Shown in pieces: positions 23,093-35,923 of a stretch of 64,000 bases of DNA. The stretch's first letter is position 1; each line of letters opens with the position of its first letter. The DNA lies in NCBI GenBank assembly GCA_029207755.1, contig JARCOQ010000088.1:124001-188000 (forward strand), in the 5' to 3' direction. The DNA comes from Chamaea fasciata (lineage: Eukaryota; Chordata; Aves; Passeriformes; Sylviidae). A program made the translations under genes and the position numbers. The notes beneath the pieces were generated by a model. It was not told the DNA's origin. It ran no database searches and saw only the letters and a program-made list of their open reading frames with translations.

Positions 23093-25094
23093 AGATGTTG
23101 TTGCTCAGAGCCAAGCGCTGCCTGGCAGCCACCCCCAAATTGCCCTGAGCATTTCCTTTGCTTCACCCTGGCTTTCTTTTCCTGGTACAAATTTCTCCCT
23201 ATTGCCCATCCCTGCTCTCTCCCCAGCAAACAGCCCATCCCTGGTTGCCCTTTCCTCTCTGGGCCCACTCCCCATTTCACTTCCTGAGATGGCATCATGG
23301 GAACATCCCTTGGGGTGCAGGATCATCCTCCAAGTGCTTCAGGAATTGTCTGCAGGCTCCTGCAGTGCCTTGTGCTGTTCCCTTGCCAGAGGCACCACAG
23401 GCCAGGGGGGCACGTGTGGGCTGCCGGGGCTGACAGCAAGGCCAGGCACACGCGAGGAATTGCTGGGCATCGCCTGCGCTGGGCAGGGCTGACTGTGCCA
23501 AAGGCCAGCTGCCCTTGGTGGCTGCAGGAAAAGTCCAGAGCCCAAAGAGCCTCCATGGCTGTGCTGGAGACCAGGGCTTGGGGAGGGAAAGGCAGGGCTG
23601 CTGCGGGATGGGCAGGGGATTGAATTCCAGCACTCATCCTGTTCTCTGATGATCCTGGCACCATGCTGGTCCCTGTTTCAGCCTGGAGCAGAGCAGATGT
23701 TTATGGGACAGGAGCCCTCTGGGGCTCTCCGGGACATGCACCTTGCAAGGTGCGCTGCTCCCCCTACAGCTGTTCTCTGAGAGATGCCAATCCCAGCTCG
23801 GCACCTCAGGGCACAAGTGGCACCGCCTGTTCATGCACACACAGCTGATGTCTGCCTGGAAAGGGGCACAGGTTTTCTTACTTGTGCATTTCATAATATA
23901 CAAGCATATTTTTATTATCTGGGTCGTTTGAGTAGTTGAGGAAATGGCAAAGTTTTCCCACCAGAAATTTCCTGGATCTACTATATTCTTCTACTGATGG
24001 CATAACAAGAAATACTGCTCTTCTCTAGTTGTGTCAAAAAGATTCCGTTTATTATTTTCTTCACCTATTCCTTCTGGTGTTTCTAGCTCTCCTGTTTAAA
24101 TGTCCATGACTAAGGACATTTCTTTACTAGACCAGCTGGATCTATGTCCTTCCCGAGTCTCCCTGATTTCCTCCTCCAGACACTCTCTGGTCATTCAAGT
24201 GCCTCTCAACTGACTGGTTTCATGCTTTGATCTTCAGGGAGTTACCCAATCTCTCTGAAGTTCACAGAAGTATCGTATCAGTCAACATCTTAAGTGTGTT
24301 TGTATCTATCACAGAATTTCCTTTTCGTATGCCTTTGTCGAAAACTCTTCCTGCATGGAAAGCCCTTGGGGATGGTGGACATGTCAGATGCTGCTGGGAC
24401 ATCACAGAGAGCTGAGGGAAGAGCTGGGATGCTTATTAAACTGTATGGTGTTCAACTTCTGTTTGTTGGCAAGAAACCTTTCTGTGCCTCTGAGTCTCAC
24501 CAGGCCCGGAGCCCCAAAGGACACAAACCTGGTGAGTTGTGGTTCCCACTCCGGTGGCACTTGCACCTTGGCTCTGCACAGGAGAGCTCTTCATCCACTT
24601 GTTCTCTTTTCCTTCCTCTAGGCATGGAGGGAGCTCCTGTCTTCAGTGTGTGCAAAAAACAAATCTGGCCAGAATCGGGGCAGGGAGGCTTTGGGGAGAC
24701 CTTGGGATCTGTGCTGGGCACAGGAGGTCTTTTCCATTGGTCTGAGAGTGTCTGCTGTGGAAAGTGGATGTTAATACCCAGCAGAGAAATGACTTTTGCA
24801 TTTTATGGAGCTGTGCCTTCCCCTGGGTTTGTGTGCTGACAAGAAATGAACATCCCTCTGTGTCTCAGGCAGCTCCTCCAAGGAAAGCAGGTGGGAATTG
24901 GAGCCAAGGAGCTGAAAGCTGCAGGTGCAGCCTGGGGTGGAAGGAGCTCAGATTTGCACAAGGCTGCTCTGAGTCCCAGGGCTTGGATGGGGGAAATGGT
25001 GGGGTGGGGGTAGGGACAGAGTCTGATTGATTGTCAGTCAGGAAGGGCCTTGATTTTCATAGCTATTCAACGTGAATTAGAAGGTACTTGTGAT

Positions 25095-25990
25095 TTATTA
25101 AAAAAATATGAATATCGAGCTAATACTGATATCCAACTGAGGGGGACAAAAACTTTCTAACAGTTTAAAGTTAGAAAGTGTATGTCTGTTGCAGCACCGG
25201 GCGGCATGCGGGGTGGCTCCCAAATACACACCGCAATTTACAGACAATCACAGAGTCCTTTTATTTACAAAGATGTTGAATACCCAAAACACAAATGCGT
25301 ATTCAGAGCCCCCCCCCCCCCCCATCCCATTCTCCGCTTAGTATGGTAACTAGCCAAAAAACAATTAAGCATGCTTGTTTGGCCTTGGAAATGGGTCGGT
25401 GCTCCTTTTCAAGGGGAGGGGGGCTTAAAATAAGAAAGTAAGATGAGTCATCCTTGCTCTGAACTTTCTACCTTTTCAATGCAAATGTGACAAATGAGCT
25501 CTGGTAGGACTCCCATTTCTCCAGGTGCATGACTTTCAATGGGTTTCTGAATAGGGAGTTTCTGTAATCGTCTTGTGCTCCTAAATCTATTTATCAGGTT
25601 CCCTGTTCTTCATTACAAACCCAGCTAAGCAAAACATAAAGTTGACAAGCAATCAGTTATTGAGGCCTGGGAAAGTTAATTCAAATCTGGTTTCCCTTAA
25701 CTAACCACAAACTTTTAATTTTTAGCAAACTTTAATTAATTCCTACAAAGCTTATCTCTAACTAAAATCTTAACCTCTCTAAAATCCTTAATTCTTTAAA
25801 GTCTATGTCTCACTTGGATTCAATGCCAATTGGAGATTGCACATATCAGTGTATTAATAGGGAATAAAACCTCTAAACAGGGCCATAAAAATCTTTTCTC
25901 AGTGTCCTTTAAAATATTATACATTCACTTGGAGGACAGTTCTAAAATCTGTCCAATTAACCAGAAAAATTTGAAAACTTAAATCAAATT
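25095..25990 (-). mobile_element. LTR of the second family (copy B)
   Basis: This is the reverse complement of the family at 6060-6640 and 29105-29860. On the minus strand it has the gataaatagatttaggagcac, CATGCTTAATTG, TTTTGGGTATTCAAC and ACACTTTCTAACTTTAAACTG blocks, then GTTGGATATCAG and an A/T tail. It carries a C homopolymer of about 13 at 25311-25323. The outer limit near 25790-25990 is approximate. Confidence 0.65.
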
Positions 25991-26399
25991 ATTCCCCGAG
26001 GCTTGGCCTGTTAACGTGTTCTGAATGTTGATGGAGCCCTGGGCCACTGAATTCCTGAACTGAAGAGCTGAAGGCTGAACAAGCCTCTGGAGAAGTCCAA
26101 CCCAGCAGCAGCCTCCAAGTGTCTGAGGGAGGGTGTCACAGCTCCCACTGAGGCCACCCCTGCCCAGAGACCGTGGGGGAATGGGCAGACAAGGAGAGCG
26201 TCCCTGGGGCTGGGCAAGCAGAACTCAGAGGCACCAGCGGGTCCAGGTGGGAAACGGAGTGTGGGATGTGGCTGTGAAAGCCCTGCCTGGGCTGTGCCAA
26301 GCAGGACAGAGAAGCCCTGAGCCCCAACCCCCAAACAACTCTCTCCGTGAGACATTGCAAAGGAATTACAATTGTTTGTGTACTCTGAGTTGGAAACAA

Positions 26400-26770
26400 T
26401 GGAGAAGTACCGACAAGAGATTCTCAGAAGCTTAAAACAACAAAACAGCCTTTACTGGCAACTTTAGAAAATCAGAGAAACTTGAGCAAAAGCTTTACTA
26501 TGACATTCAGTCAACAAAAAAACACTGCTCAAAGCGTTAACTTGGCCCATTCAACTTCACAAACTGGAAGCCTGCTCAATTTTAAGTTAAGCAAAATTTG
26601 CAAGAAGAGGGAATTAGAAGAGGAAGACAGAGAAAGAGAGAAAGACAAATAAAATATAGAGAGATAGAGAGAGAGAGAGAGAGAAGAACACACACTGCTA
26701 CCAGCTCCTGGATTCCAGCAGCGCTCAGACAGAAATTCCAAGAGGAGCTAGGGTCAACGTGTGTGCTTGC
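26400..26770. repeat. (GA)n microsatellite in a possible old LTR
   Basis: A gagaga run lies at about 26657-26683, inside A-rich purine sequence (26596-26690). The surrounding 26430-26760 has LTR-like composition, but no second copy was found here. Confidence 0.4.
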
Positions 26771-27087
26771 CTTGTGGTCAGCCTAAAATACCCCTTGGTC
26801 TTCCTGGGCCCCTCCCCCAGATGGGACTTTGGGTCATCTGGTCACTCAGGAGCTGGGCTGGGGGCTGCAGAGGTGGGTGTGGAGCATTGCCTTTGGTGTG
26901 CCAGGGATTGGCAGACACTGCTGGGCTGGGATAGAGGCTCTGGGGGATTTGGGTTACAGGGTCAAGTCAATGCTTTGAGAAGTGCTGGGGTTCAGGGCAG
27001 GGTAAGGCTGGCTCTGCCCCTTCCTCCCCCTCACACGAAATGTTTCCAGCCAACAATCTCCTCCAGTCTCTCACAAGAGGCAATGTT

Positions 27088-27500
27088 GGAGGTGGAATCC
27101 CAATTCTGGCCGTGGGCACCTGGACAAGAAGGACAGTTCTTTTCCGTAGGAAGGAAAGTACAGAGCCCCAGGGTTTGGAAGGCAGGTGAGAGACTCACTA
27201 GGCCAAGGTCACCCAGACTTGTCATTAATGGCAGATTTTGTCTAGGAGCAGGCTTTGGATAGAGGGAATTTTTGGAGGTGGAATCCCAATCTCAGCCATG
27301 GGCACCTGGAGAAGCAGGACAGGGTTTTTTTCCCATTGGAAGGAAAGCACAAAGCCTTCCCTAGAGTTTTGGGGACAGATGGGAAGTGACCCTTGTGAAA
27401 CCACTGCCAGCCAGACTTGTCCTGACAATATTCCCATGGGAACTATCCCTGGATATAAGGAAGTTTAGCAGTGAAATCTGAATTCTGGCCGTGGCTGGTG
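27088..27500 (+). repeat. ~200 bp tandem repeat, about 2 copies
   Basis: ggaggtggaatcccaat(t)ct, then gccgtgggcacctgga / gccatgggcacctgga, then ggaaggaaagtac/gcac, then cagacttgtc recur about 190-200 bases apart. A partial third copy starts near 27475 (ctgaattctggccgtggc). Confidence 0.6.
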
Positions 27501-27984
27501 CATTTGCCAGCATTGCCATGGGTTAGCACAGGAGGGGGAGATTTCCCCTTCGAGAGAAGCTCGTATTTCAGTTTTTGCATTCAGGCCGCTCCAGATCCCT
27601 CAGCTTTGGTTGCACAGCAGCTGGAAATGCAAGCGCAGGAGCTCTCTTTGGGCCCAGCCACAGCAGGTGACAGCAAGGACAGGGCCCTGGCAGTGTGACA
27701 TGTGCAGAGAGCGCCTTCAGCAAACGCTGGGGGCTGGAACTCTGTGCAGAAAAGGCCCCGGGGGGTCTCTGCACCCAGGCTAAAGGAACAAAGTTCCATT
27801 TCTGGCCTGGCTGGGGAGCACCACAATGGTGCCTTTTCAGGGCAAGCTTCCATTGCCGGCTGTTCTCTGAGCCCCAGAGGGGATTCCGGGGGGCCAAGGG
27901 ACTGAGAGAGGGACTGTGCAGGAGCCGGGAACAGTGAGAGAGCCCAGGCTCTGGATTTGTGTTTATTTTAGAACTTCCCGTGTG

Positions 27985-29080
27985 TCTAAAACATTCCTTG
28001 CATGGTTCTGCCTTGGGAAAGGGGAACTTCCTTGGTGGCACCTTGGGCTTGGCACACACCTGAGGATGTTATAAATGATCAGAGCCAATTTCCAAAATCA
28101 AAGATTTATTTAACAAATTTGAAAAGCAATTTCGGGAAACGCCACGATAAATCAGGACAACATCATTCGAATGTTGGGTGGACAACCCGGGAGCAGCAAA
28201 GGGTGCTTCTCCGGAGTACTGCCCACAAATTCGGGGTCTCAGGGGAGGTGTTTTAGACCATTTTTCTACCCTGAGGCGAAAACAAGACGGTAACAAAGAA
28301 CCCGAAGAACATGACATCATGTACATAACATAATCATTGAAATGTCTGGTGTCCGCAAGGGATATCTGAAAGAGTTTCCTGAGAAATTGAGAAGACGTCT
28401 GAATGAAAAGTCTCCGAATCTTCTGTCAGAAGGTTTCTGCCCAGATTGGTATCGGATCTCCTGATGAGCTGTGAAGATGTGGTCAGCCCATGCTTAATGG
28501 GCCGTTTCCCGGTTACCTCTCTGGCAGATGTCGAGGTAACACCTTTGGACTGTGAAAAGACTGTGGTATGCGAAGAGATGCCCTGAAACTCTTTCCAGGA
28601 ATTCAGGGGTTTTTTTACATTCCACTGCAAAGTTTTAATACACACAATTTTAATCCACGAATTTAATACTATGTATCTATTACAAGGAGATTGTCTGTTT
28701 TCCATGGGGAAGCTCAGGGGTTTTAGATTGCTAAAATAAAAGAAAGGAAACCCCTCGTTGCCTGAGTGCACCCAGTTCTCCGAGCAAAGCAGGTCCCACG
28801 TGAGCGAGGAGAGGCAGGCTGGAGTTGGGGAATGTGGAGCAAGGTTGTCCACTGGGTCAGAGCTCAAGGCACAGCTTCTCTGAGCAGGCCAGACCTGCCT
28901 GCTTAGGAGAGTCCCTGGGTCAATATGAGTCACTGAATGCTGCAATCACCTCTGCTCTCAAGAGAAAAATACACCCTTGAAAACAGGAATGTGCGTTTAT
29001 TAGAAGCCCTTTGAAATATTTCTCCGTAACTCTAGGAAAAAAGATCTCCCAATGAATTGCAACAGACCACGGGGAAATCA
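27985..29080 (+). repeat. Diverged direct copy of arm sequence, interrupted
   Basis: Bases 27985-28060 and 28700-29080 together match 16400-16870 in order and orientation: cattccttgcatggttctgcc; then caaagcaggtcccac, gctgcaatcacctctgctct and aactctaggaaaaaag. The gap between the halves holds the LTR-like insert at 28067-28690. Confidence 0.6.
28067..28690 (-). mobile_element. LTR-like insert in the spacer
   Basis: This block splits the arm-derived copy. On the minus strand it has a promoter-like mid region, and GTTAAATAAATC (an AATAAA-type signal) near its end, which reads CATTTATAACA. TG...CA ends on the minus strand are plausible. No related copy is visible in the window, so the class is unknown. 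Confidence 0.4.
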
Positions 29081-29099
29081 AGGGAGAGCTGAGAGATGA

Positions 29100-29864
29100 A
29101 TTTCAAAGGAGGTAAGGATTTGAGAAAAGTTAATGTTTTAGCTAAAGATAAGCTTTGCCAGAATTAGTTAAAGTAGGTAGCTAGATAAGCTGTGCTGGAA
29201 AGAATTAGAAGTTAATGGTTAGATGAAAGGATTCCGATCAAGGATAACGGTCCTGGATCTAAATAACTAATTGCTTGTCATTTTTGTGTTTGTTTAGCTG
29301 TGTTTATAATGAGAAACAGAAGAAACTGATAAATAGATTTAGGAACACAGACAATTGTAAATCCTCGAGCATCGTAAAACCCATTCAACAGTCACGGAGA
29401 AAGGAAACAGGAGTGTGACCAGTTATCATTTATCTTGATATCCATTGTAAAGGTTGAAAGTTTACAATGAGGAAGACTCCACTTACTTCCTTTTTTTACG
29501 CCCCCTCCCCATATAAAGGACCACTGACCCAATTCAAAGAACAAACTACACATGCTTAATAGCTTTTTAGCTAATTATAATATGAAGCAGAGAATGGGAG
29601 GTTTTAGTGCTATAAATATGTATTAGTATTTTGGATACTAAATAAATATATATTAGTATTAGTATAATATGTATTAGTATTAGTGCTATAAATATGTATT
29701 AGTACTTGAATTTGTAACTTGGCAGTGCATTTTAGGGAGTGATCGCACACAACTGCCTGGCGTTGCATTGAGCATACACTTTCTAACTCTAAACTGTTAG
29801 AGAGTCTTCTGTCTGTCACAGTTGGGTATCGATAGTAGATCAATATCCATATTTTAGTAAGTCA
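29100..29864 (+). mobile_element. LTR of the second family (copy C), abuts the right arm
   Basis: This is the best-preserved copy on the plus strand. It has ttttagctaaagataagctttg, gataaatagatttaggaacac, CATATAAAGGACCAC (TATA-like) at about 29510, CATGCTTAATAGC, ACACTTTCTAACTCTAAACTG, then GTTGGGTATCGATAG and an A/T tail. Short ATTAGTATT-type repeats are inserted at 29620-29710. Right-arm homology begins at 29865, straight after its tail. Confidence 0.7.
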
Positions 29865-30879
29865 GCAGTGGCACAGGAAACTCCCAGCTGATGGGAACAA
29901 ACTTTCTGGCTGACTTCAGAGGCCACGACAGAACTGAGTGGTTTCCCTCCTGTCCCCCAGCCCTTCCTGGCCCCAGGGGCTGATGGCATTTGTGCTCCCT
30001 CAGGTTCATCTCCCCACACCAACACCATGGGGGTGCTCAGGCCTGCTCTGGGCACTGCAAACAGGGGCTCCTGAGCCAGAGCTGCCGTGTCTGTGCCTGC
30101 AAGGATGCGGCCCCCGTGTGAGCTGGGAGAGAGGCCAGGGCTGCAGAGGGGGGATGTTGTTGGCAGGGGCATGAGGACGCTCTGGGACGCTGCCCGGGGG
30201 TGTCCAGCACAGTGGGGATGGATCAGCCCCTGCTCTGCTGCTCCTTCCCGTCTCCCCCAGGGACCCTGCAGAGCCCCAGCCGGGCTGTTTGCCCCCAGCC
30301 TGCCCACGGCCACCCTGGGGCTGCTCACGGGGCTTTTCCGTGCACAGCATTGGGCCTGGGCGTGTTCTGGAGAGAGCCTGGGCAAGGAGCCTGGAGCAGC
30401 GAGGCCCTGCCCTGAGGCGTCAGCGCTGCCCCAGCGGAGCCCATGGCCTGTCCCTGCTGCAGCCCCGGCACTGCCAGCCCCAGCCCTGTGCCCGGCGCCG
30501 AGAGCACTCCGGCCCTACAGCAACACCAGGGCCAGGAGGGCAGCGGGGCAGGGCCACGGGAGCAGCGCTGCCAACACCAAGGGCTGCTGCTCCTGGGCAC
30601 AGCTGCTGTGCCAGCACTGATCTGCCCCCAGCTCTCATCCAGAGAAGAGAACCAAAGGGGGATCTCTGCAGAAAACTTGCCTGCCAGATCCTTGGGTTCC
30701 TTTAAAGCCACCAGGAGTGCAGCCCCTCATTGACACAGTCTGTGGCCACAGGGAAGGTGGAGAGAAACAAAATGAGAAATGGCACAAACAGTGACACTGC
30801 TTTGTGGACAATATTACAAAAGTAAAACAAAGGAAAAGAACCTCCAAAGTAAAGCAACAAGAGGTATCAAAAATGACTT

Positions 30880-31838
30880 TTATGACAAGTGATTTTGAGA
30901 AACTGGCCAGCAGTTTAATGTTTGTGAAACCATCCAGCCATCAGTCTTCCACACTGCAGCCTCGAGCTCCTGCTTCCTCAGGCTGTAGATGAGGGGGTTC
31001 ATGGCTGGAGGCACCAGCGAGAACAGAACTGACAGGGCCAGATACGGGGATGGGGAGGAGACTGGGGGGGGCTTCAGGTGAGCAAACATGACAGTGCTGA
31101 GGAACAGGGAGAGCACGGCCAGGTGAGGGAGGCAGGTGGAGAAGGCTTTGTGACGTCCCTGCTCAGACGGGATCCTCAGCACGGCCCTGATGATCTGCAC
31201 ATAGGAGAAAACAATGGACACAAAACAACGCAATCCTAAAGAGATGGAAAAACCAATGAACCCAAACTCCCTGAAGCAGTAGTTGGACTAGGAGAGCTTG
31301 AGGATCTGGTGAACCTCGTGGAAGAACTGGCCCAGGGCATTGCCATGGCACAGGGGCAGGGAAAATGCATTGGCCGTGTGCATGAGAGCATTGAGAAAGG
31401 CACTGGCCCCGGCAGCTGCTGCCATGTGGGCACAAGCTCTGCTGCCCAGGAGGGTCCCGTAGTGCAGGGGTTTGCAGATGGACACAGAGCGGTCATAGCA
31501 CATGATGGTCAGGAGCAAATACTCTGCTGACATGAAGAACAGAAAGAAAAAGAGCCGTGCAGCACCTCCCTTGTAGGAGATGGTCCTGGTGTCCCAGAGG
31601 GAATTGTGCATGGCTTTGGGGACAGTGGTGCAGGCCGCTGAGGGCCAGGTTGAGCAGGAAGAAGAACATGGGGCTGTGCAGGTGGTGGCCGCAAGCTATG
31701 GCACTGATGATGAGGCCGTGGCCCAGGAGGGCAGCCAGGGAGATGCCCAGGAAGAGGCAGAAGTGCAGGAGCTGCAGCTGCCGCGTGTCTGCCAATGCCA
31801 GCAGGAGGGAAGCGGCTGATGGAGCTGCTGTTGGACAT
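30880..31838 (-). pseudogene. OR14-type olfactory receptor pseudogene, right arm
   Basis: This is the inverted counterpart of 21105-22077. It shares the early frameshift and the TAG after ILKLS. It lacks the left arm's extra TGA (here EQGRHK reads through) but has its own 11 bp deletion in helix 2 (LALS joined to the CTTVR segment out of frame). DRY has become DRS in MCYDRSVSIC. The two copies have therefore decayed independently since duplication. Confidence 0.85.
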
Positions 31839-31839
31839 T

Positions 31840-33237
31840 TGCTGTGGCTGCACATGGGGACATGTTCATGGATAAAGGACAGTGACAAGTCAGGACAGGC
31901 TGCTTTGAGCCAAACATGGGTCATTCCCTGTAGACTGTCCCACTGTGATTCACCCACCCTTGTTCCTGCTCTGGGAAAACCTTCACCCAGGTCCCTGCCT
32001 GAGCTCCAGTTGTGCTGTCTGAGTGTGCCAGGAGCAGCCAGGCCTGTGCATGGGGGCTCTCCAGGAGCCGTCCCTGCCCCGCTGCCCTGGGTTTTTGGCC
32101 ATGTGGCAGAGGGACAAGCCTGGATATTCAGGATTTGTCAGTGGAATCACTCCTAATGCAGAAAGGCTTGTTGCCATCTTCACTCCCACTTCTAAAGGGC
32201 ATGGAGAACAGGAAGGAATTATAGGCATTATTTTCCTGCCCACACATCATTCCTGGTATACTGAGGTCAGAAATCCCCAGCATTTCTGCTGCACCAGACC
32301 TTGCCCAGAGCAGAGGGATCCCTGAATGTCTCGCCCTCTCCAAAGGTCTCTGGGCAAGGTCCTCAGCACCCCCTTCTGCCAAGGACACTCACAGCTCCCT
32401 TGGCAAACCCAACAGCATTTCCTCAGCTGTGGCATCCCTGCACTTCCCCGTGGCACATTCAGGGAACTGCCAGAGGCTCTGGCACAGATCTGCAGGCAGG
32501 AGGGCAGCTCAGAGCTTGGAAGGACGCAGCAAGGAGATCCCCGGGTGTGCCCACGATGGGATCTCAGGGAGGGGGCTCAGCTCATTCCCCTTTCCCATGG
32601 ACTGCTTTGCCCACAGCCACACAGCTCACAGGGAAGCTCGGACAGCCCATTCCCATGGACACAGCTGCCTGGCAAGAATCCCAAGGGCAGTGCCTGGCTC
32701 AGCTGCTGCAAATGCCAGAGCCTCCCTGAGAGCACCAGATGACAGTGACAGTATCAGGGGAGGGCAGAACCAAGAGAGGATGTTGTGGGGCTGTGCCTGG
32801 GAGGGCAGGGCAGACACAGCCAGGCACTCAGGACAGTGTTCCCGTGCCCAGCTGTGCACAGCACCTCCCACACACCCACAGTGCCCTCCTGCCCCCAGCA
32901 CTGCTCTGTTCAGCCCCCTCTCCTTCCCTGAGCCTCTCCCTGGGCCTGGACATTTCCCTCCTGAGAGGAGCCTTGTCCCTGCCAGTGCTCACAGAGCCCA
33001 TCCCACCCTCTGCGCCCTGGGCCCAGCCCTACAGAAACCTGCCTGTCTGCAGGGCCCGGCCTGGGGCAGGGTCTGTCTGCAGCTGGGCAAGGGCAGCTCA
33101 GGAGAGCCCTGCTGGGCCCTGCAAAGGGGATGCTGCTGCTGCTGCTGAGGGCTGAGGAGTGGCTGAAGGCCCTTTAGGAGGCTCCCAGCAGAGAGACTGA
33201 CCACCCAAAGTTAAAAATCAGGAGTCTCTGTACATGA
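31840..33237. other. Right-arm stretch without a recognised gene
   Basis: This is the counterpart of about 19706-21103. It has GC-rich overlapping frames up to 239 codons and no domain seen. Confidence 0.35.
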
Positions 33238-33308
33238 TTAAACATGACTCTGATGATCCTAGGTGTCCCTTTCAACTCAGAATGTTCTGTGGTTCTGTGA
33301 TTACAATT
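33238..33308 (+). mobile_element. CR1 extreme 3' tail, right arm
   Basis: This is the partner of 19635-19705, in CR1 sense orientation, ending gttctgtggttctgtgatt. Confidence 0.5.
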
Positions 33309-34672
33309 CCTGTTCTGCTTCACTCATCCTCTTTTGCCTATAATCAGAAGAGAAAAAAACCCCTTGCAACAGCGTTACAACAGTGAAGTAAAAACCAGAC
33401 CTTTCTTGGAAACTTCCAGGTGTCTCAGTGGGAATGAGGAACACCCAGCCCCTGATTTCAACAATTTATTAGAGGTTGATTAATTAGGATATTTAACAGA
33501 AACATCGAATAGGAAATTCAGTATCCACAGCTACAAACCCCTGGGTCAACCCATTGGAGTAGGTCCAAGGGCTTCTTTGTGCCACTTTTTTTTCTGACTG
33601 CTCACACTCTGGTTTAAAAACAAAATGTTCATCTTGTAGGTCCACTTCCTGACAATAAGACTGGGCAGTATTTCAGGAATATATTTTGAAGCTTATTGTT
33701 CTAAAATCTAAGATAAAGGGTAGGAAATGTTGTAGAGTTAATTAATGATTATAGTAATACAAGTATATAAAAGTAGTTGAATAGAGTCATAGTAGTTGAA
33801 TAGAGTTGATTAAAGATAATAGTTTTATAACTACATAATAGTAGTTAACAGAGCTACGAATAAATGAAAAATGCATCAAAAGCAAAAATGTTTTTGTCAT
33901 CACCCCAACTTTCCCATCCTTCTCCAAGCAGGAAATTGAAAACACTCTCAGGAAAGCTCCTGGTCTTTGCAGCAATACCAGGCTTAGCTTCCTTTGGCAA
34001 GTGTCCTCCGGAGCTGTGCCCAGGCTGGTCTGGAGCTGGGCGCAGCCCTGCCCCACACAGCCCCTCTCAGCAGCAGCACCTGCCCTGCTCAGGGTGGCTC
34101 CTTCCCCCCACAGCTTCTCCCCAGCGCTGGCAGCAGCTCCCCGGGCCAGCTGAGAGCTGTCCCTGGCAGGCAGCAGGGTCCCTGGCCCAGCGCAGCGCCC
34201 TGGGCTGCAGGACCCTGCTCTGCACGACAGCCCTGGGCACCCCTGGCTGCAGCCCCGGCTGCTCAGCCCTGCAGCAGAGCCCGGCAACAGGGAGCTGCCC
34301 TGTGCTGTGCCTCGGGGGCTGCAGCAGGGACACCCAGCCCTGCCCTGGGGCCACATGCCTGCTCTGCAGCCACGCTGAGAGTCCTCCTGGAAGGGCCTTA
34401 AAGCTGTGGGATGTGCCAGCTTCAGGAGATCCCTGCAGGAGCTGCAGCTTCTCTTCCCCCAGCCTGGGAGTGACTCTTCCTAACGCTGCGAGGATTTGTC
34501 CCCCAGTGAGCCCTCAGTGAGCTCTGCTCTGTGCTGCCAGCCCAGGCTGAGTTGAAGCCCTCTGTGCCTGTGTGCTGTGCCCGGGGTGGCTGCAGGCAGT
34601 GCCCCAGCCCTGCTGGGCTGGGCACAGGAGCTGCTCCTGGGCAGAGCTGTCTCTCTGCAGCGCTGCCCTTGC

Positions 34673-34973
34673 CAGGAGCTGCCTCTGTGCCAGGAGCCCG
34701 GCCCAGCTCAGCAGCACAGACACGGCACAAGGGCTTGAGTGACCCTCTCCAGGCTTGTGCTGAGGCCCTGAACATCAGTCCCTGAGAGGGAGCTGGAGAA
34801 ACCTCTCAAGAATTCAAAGTCAGAATCCAGCTCCAAAGTTTCTTGAAGTTTTACTGGGTCCCGCTGAGGGACACGACAGAGAAAGTGTCCCCAGGCCCCA
34901 GCCAGAGCAGAGAACTGCAGGCAGTGATGACACGTGGGGACAAAGAGAAGCCAAGTCTTGGTGCCCTGGGCCA
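34673..34973 (+). repeat. Dispersed repeat, right-arm copy
   Basis: This is the partner of 17960-18260. A more diverged third copy lies at 57930-58210 in the same orientation as this one. Confidence 0.6.
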
Positions 34974-35102
34974 CAGCAGCCTCTGTGCCACCAAGGGCCG
35001 TGAGGAGTCACCTTGTCCTGAGGCCCTGGGGCCTCCTGGCACAGCCCCGGCAAGGCTGGGCACTGTCAGCCCCTTGTCCTGCCCTCAGCATCCCCCTCCC
35101 AT

Positions 35103-35923
35103 CCCAGTGGCCTCAAGGATGTGCTGGAAGGAGTCCCTGGGGAGCCTTGGTCAGGAATGGCCCTGGGGGCTCCTTAATGCTCCCAGGGACTGCAGGCTTT
35201 TCAAAGGACTTAGGGCTTTGCTTTTGCCTTGGAGTCTCAGAGAGGTTTGTGCAATCACGGCCTCCAGTTATCTGCTTTAATTAGTCCCTTGAGAGGCTTT
35301 GTCAGTAATGACACTCAGTGCACTCATTAATGCTTCAAAGCACTTCAGGTTTTTAAAGGTACTTGATGCTTCCCTTTTAAAACTGACTTTGTGAAAGGTT
35401 TGTGCCATTGTTGCCCAAATTATCTACTTTAACAAGTCCTTTGAGATTCTCAATCAGTAAAAGCACTCAGTGGGGCTCGTCAGTAATTCCGGCTACTCAA
35501 GGTTTATTCAAGGACGTTTTTTTGGCACTGAGTCTGAGAGGTTTGTGCACTCGTGGCCTCCAATTATTTGCTCTAATCAGTCCCTTGAGATTTTTACTCA
35601 GTAACAACACTCGGTGGAGTTCATTCATGCTTCAAGGTAATCGGGGTCATTTAAGCACTTCTTTTTGCCACTGAGTCTCTGAGAGGTTTGTGCAATCATG
35701 GCCCCAATTATCTGCTTTAAGGAGTCCCTTGAGAGCTGTGAATTGACACTCAGTGGGGCTCATTCATGCTTTGAGATACTCAGGGTGTTTAAGGTACTTT
35801 GGGTTTTTCCTTCCCACACTGAGTCTCTGAGAGGTTTTGGTGCAATCCTGGCCTCCAATTCTCTCCTCCAAGGACTCCATGAGGAACCTGTGTTGGGGAT
35901 GGACCTCAGGGTGACCCTTTAAT
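35103..35923 (-). repeat. Tandem array of ~147 bp units, right arm
   Basis: This is the inverted partner of 17010-17830, with the same unit number and spacing. Confidence 0.7.

Larger units (their letters stand above)
23093..29864. other. Palindrome spacer, 6.8 kb
   Basis: This sequence lies between the arms and has no inverted counterpart. It contains a minus-strand LTR (25095-25990), a GA microsatellite, a ~200 bp tandem repeat, a diverged direct copy of arm sequence, an LTR-like insert and a plus-strand LTR that touches the right arm. Bases 23093-25090 hold no gene I can support: only short frames, and a possible but unsupported exon-like segment around 24500-24840. Confidence 0.7.

Noticed and set aside
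22572..23492. 306-codon plus-strand open frame across the inner arm edge
   Set aside because: It runs through the palindrome breakpoint, so the arm mirror has a different end; no motif was recognised.
24294..24839. 181-codon frame in the spacer
   Set aside because: No domain, and no splice sites or homology that I can support.
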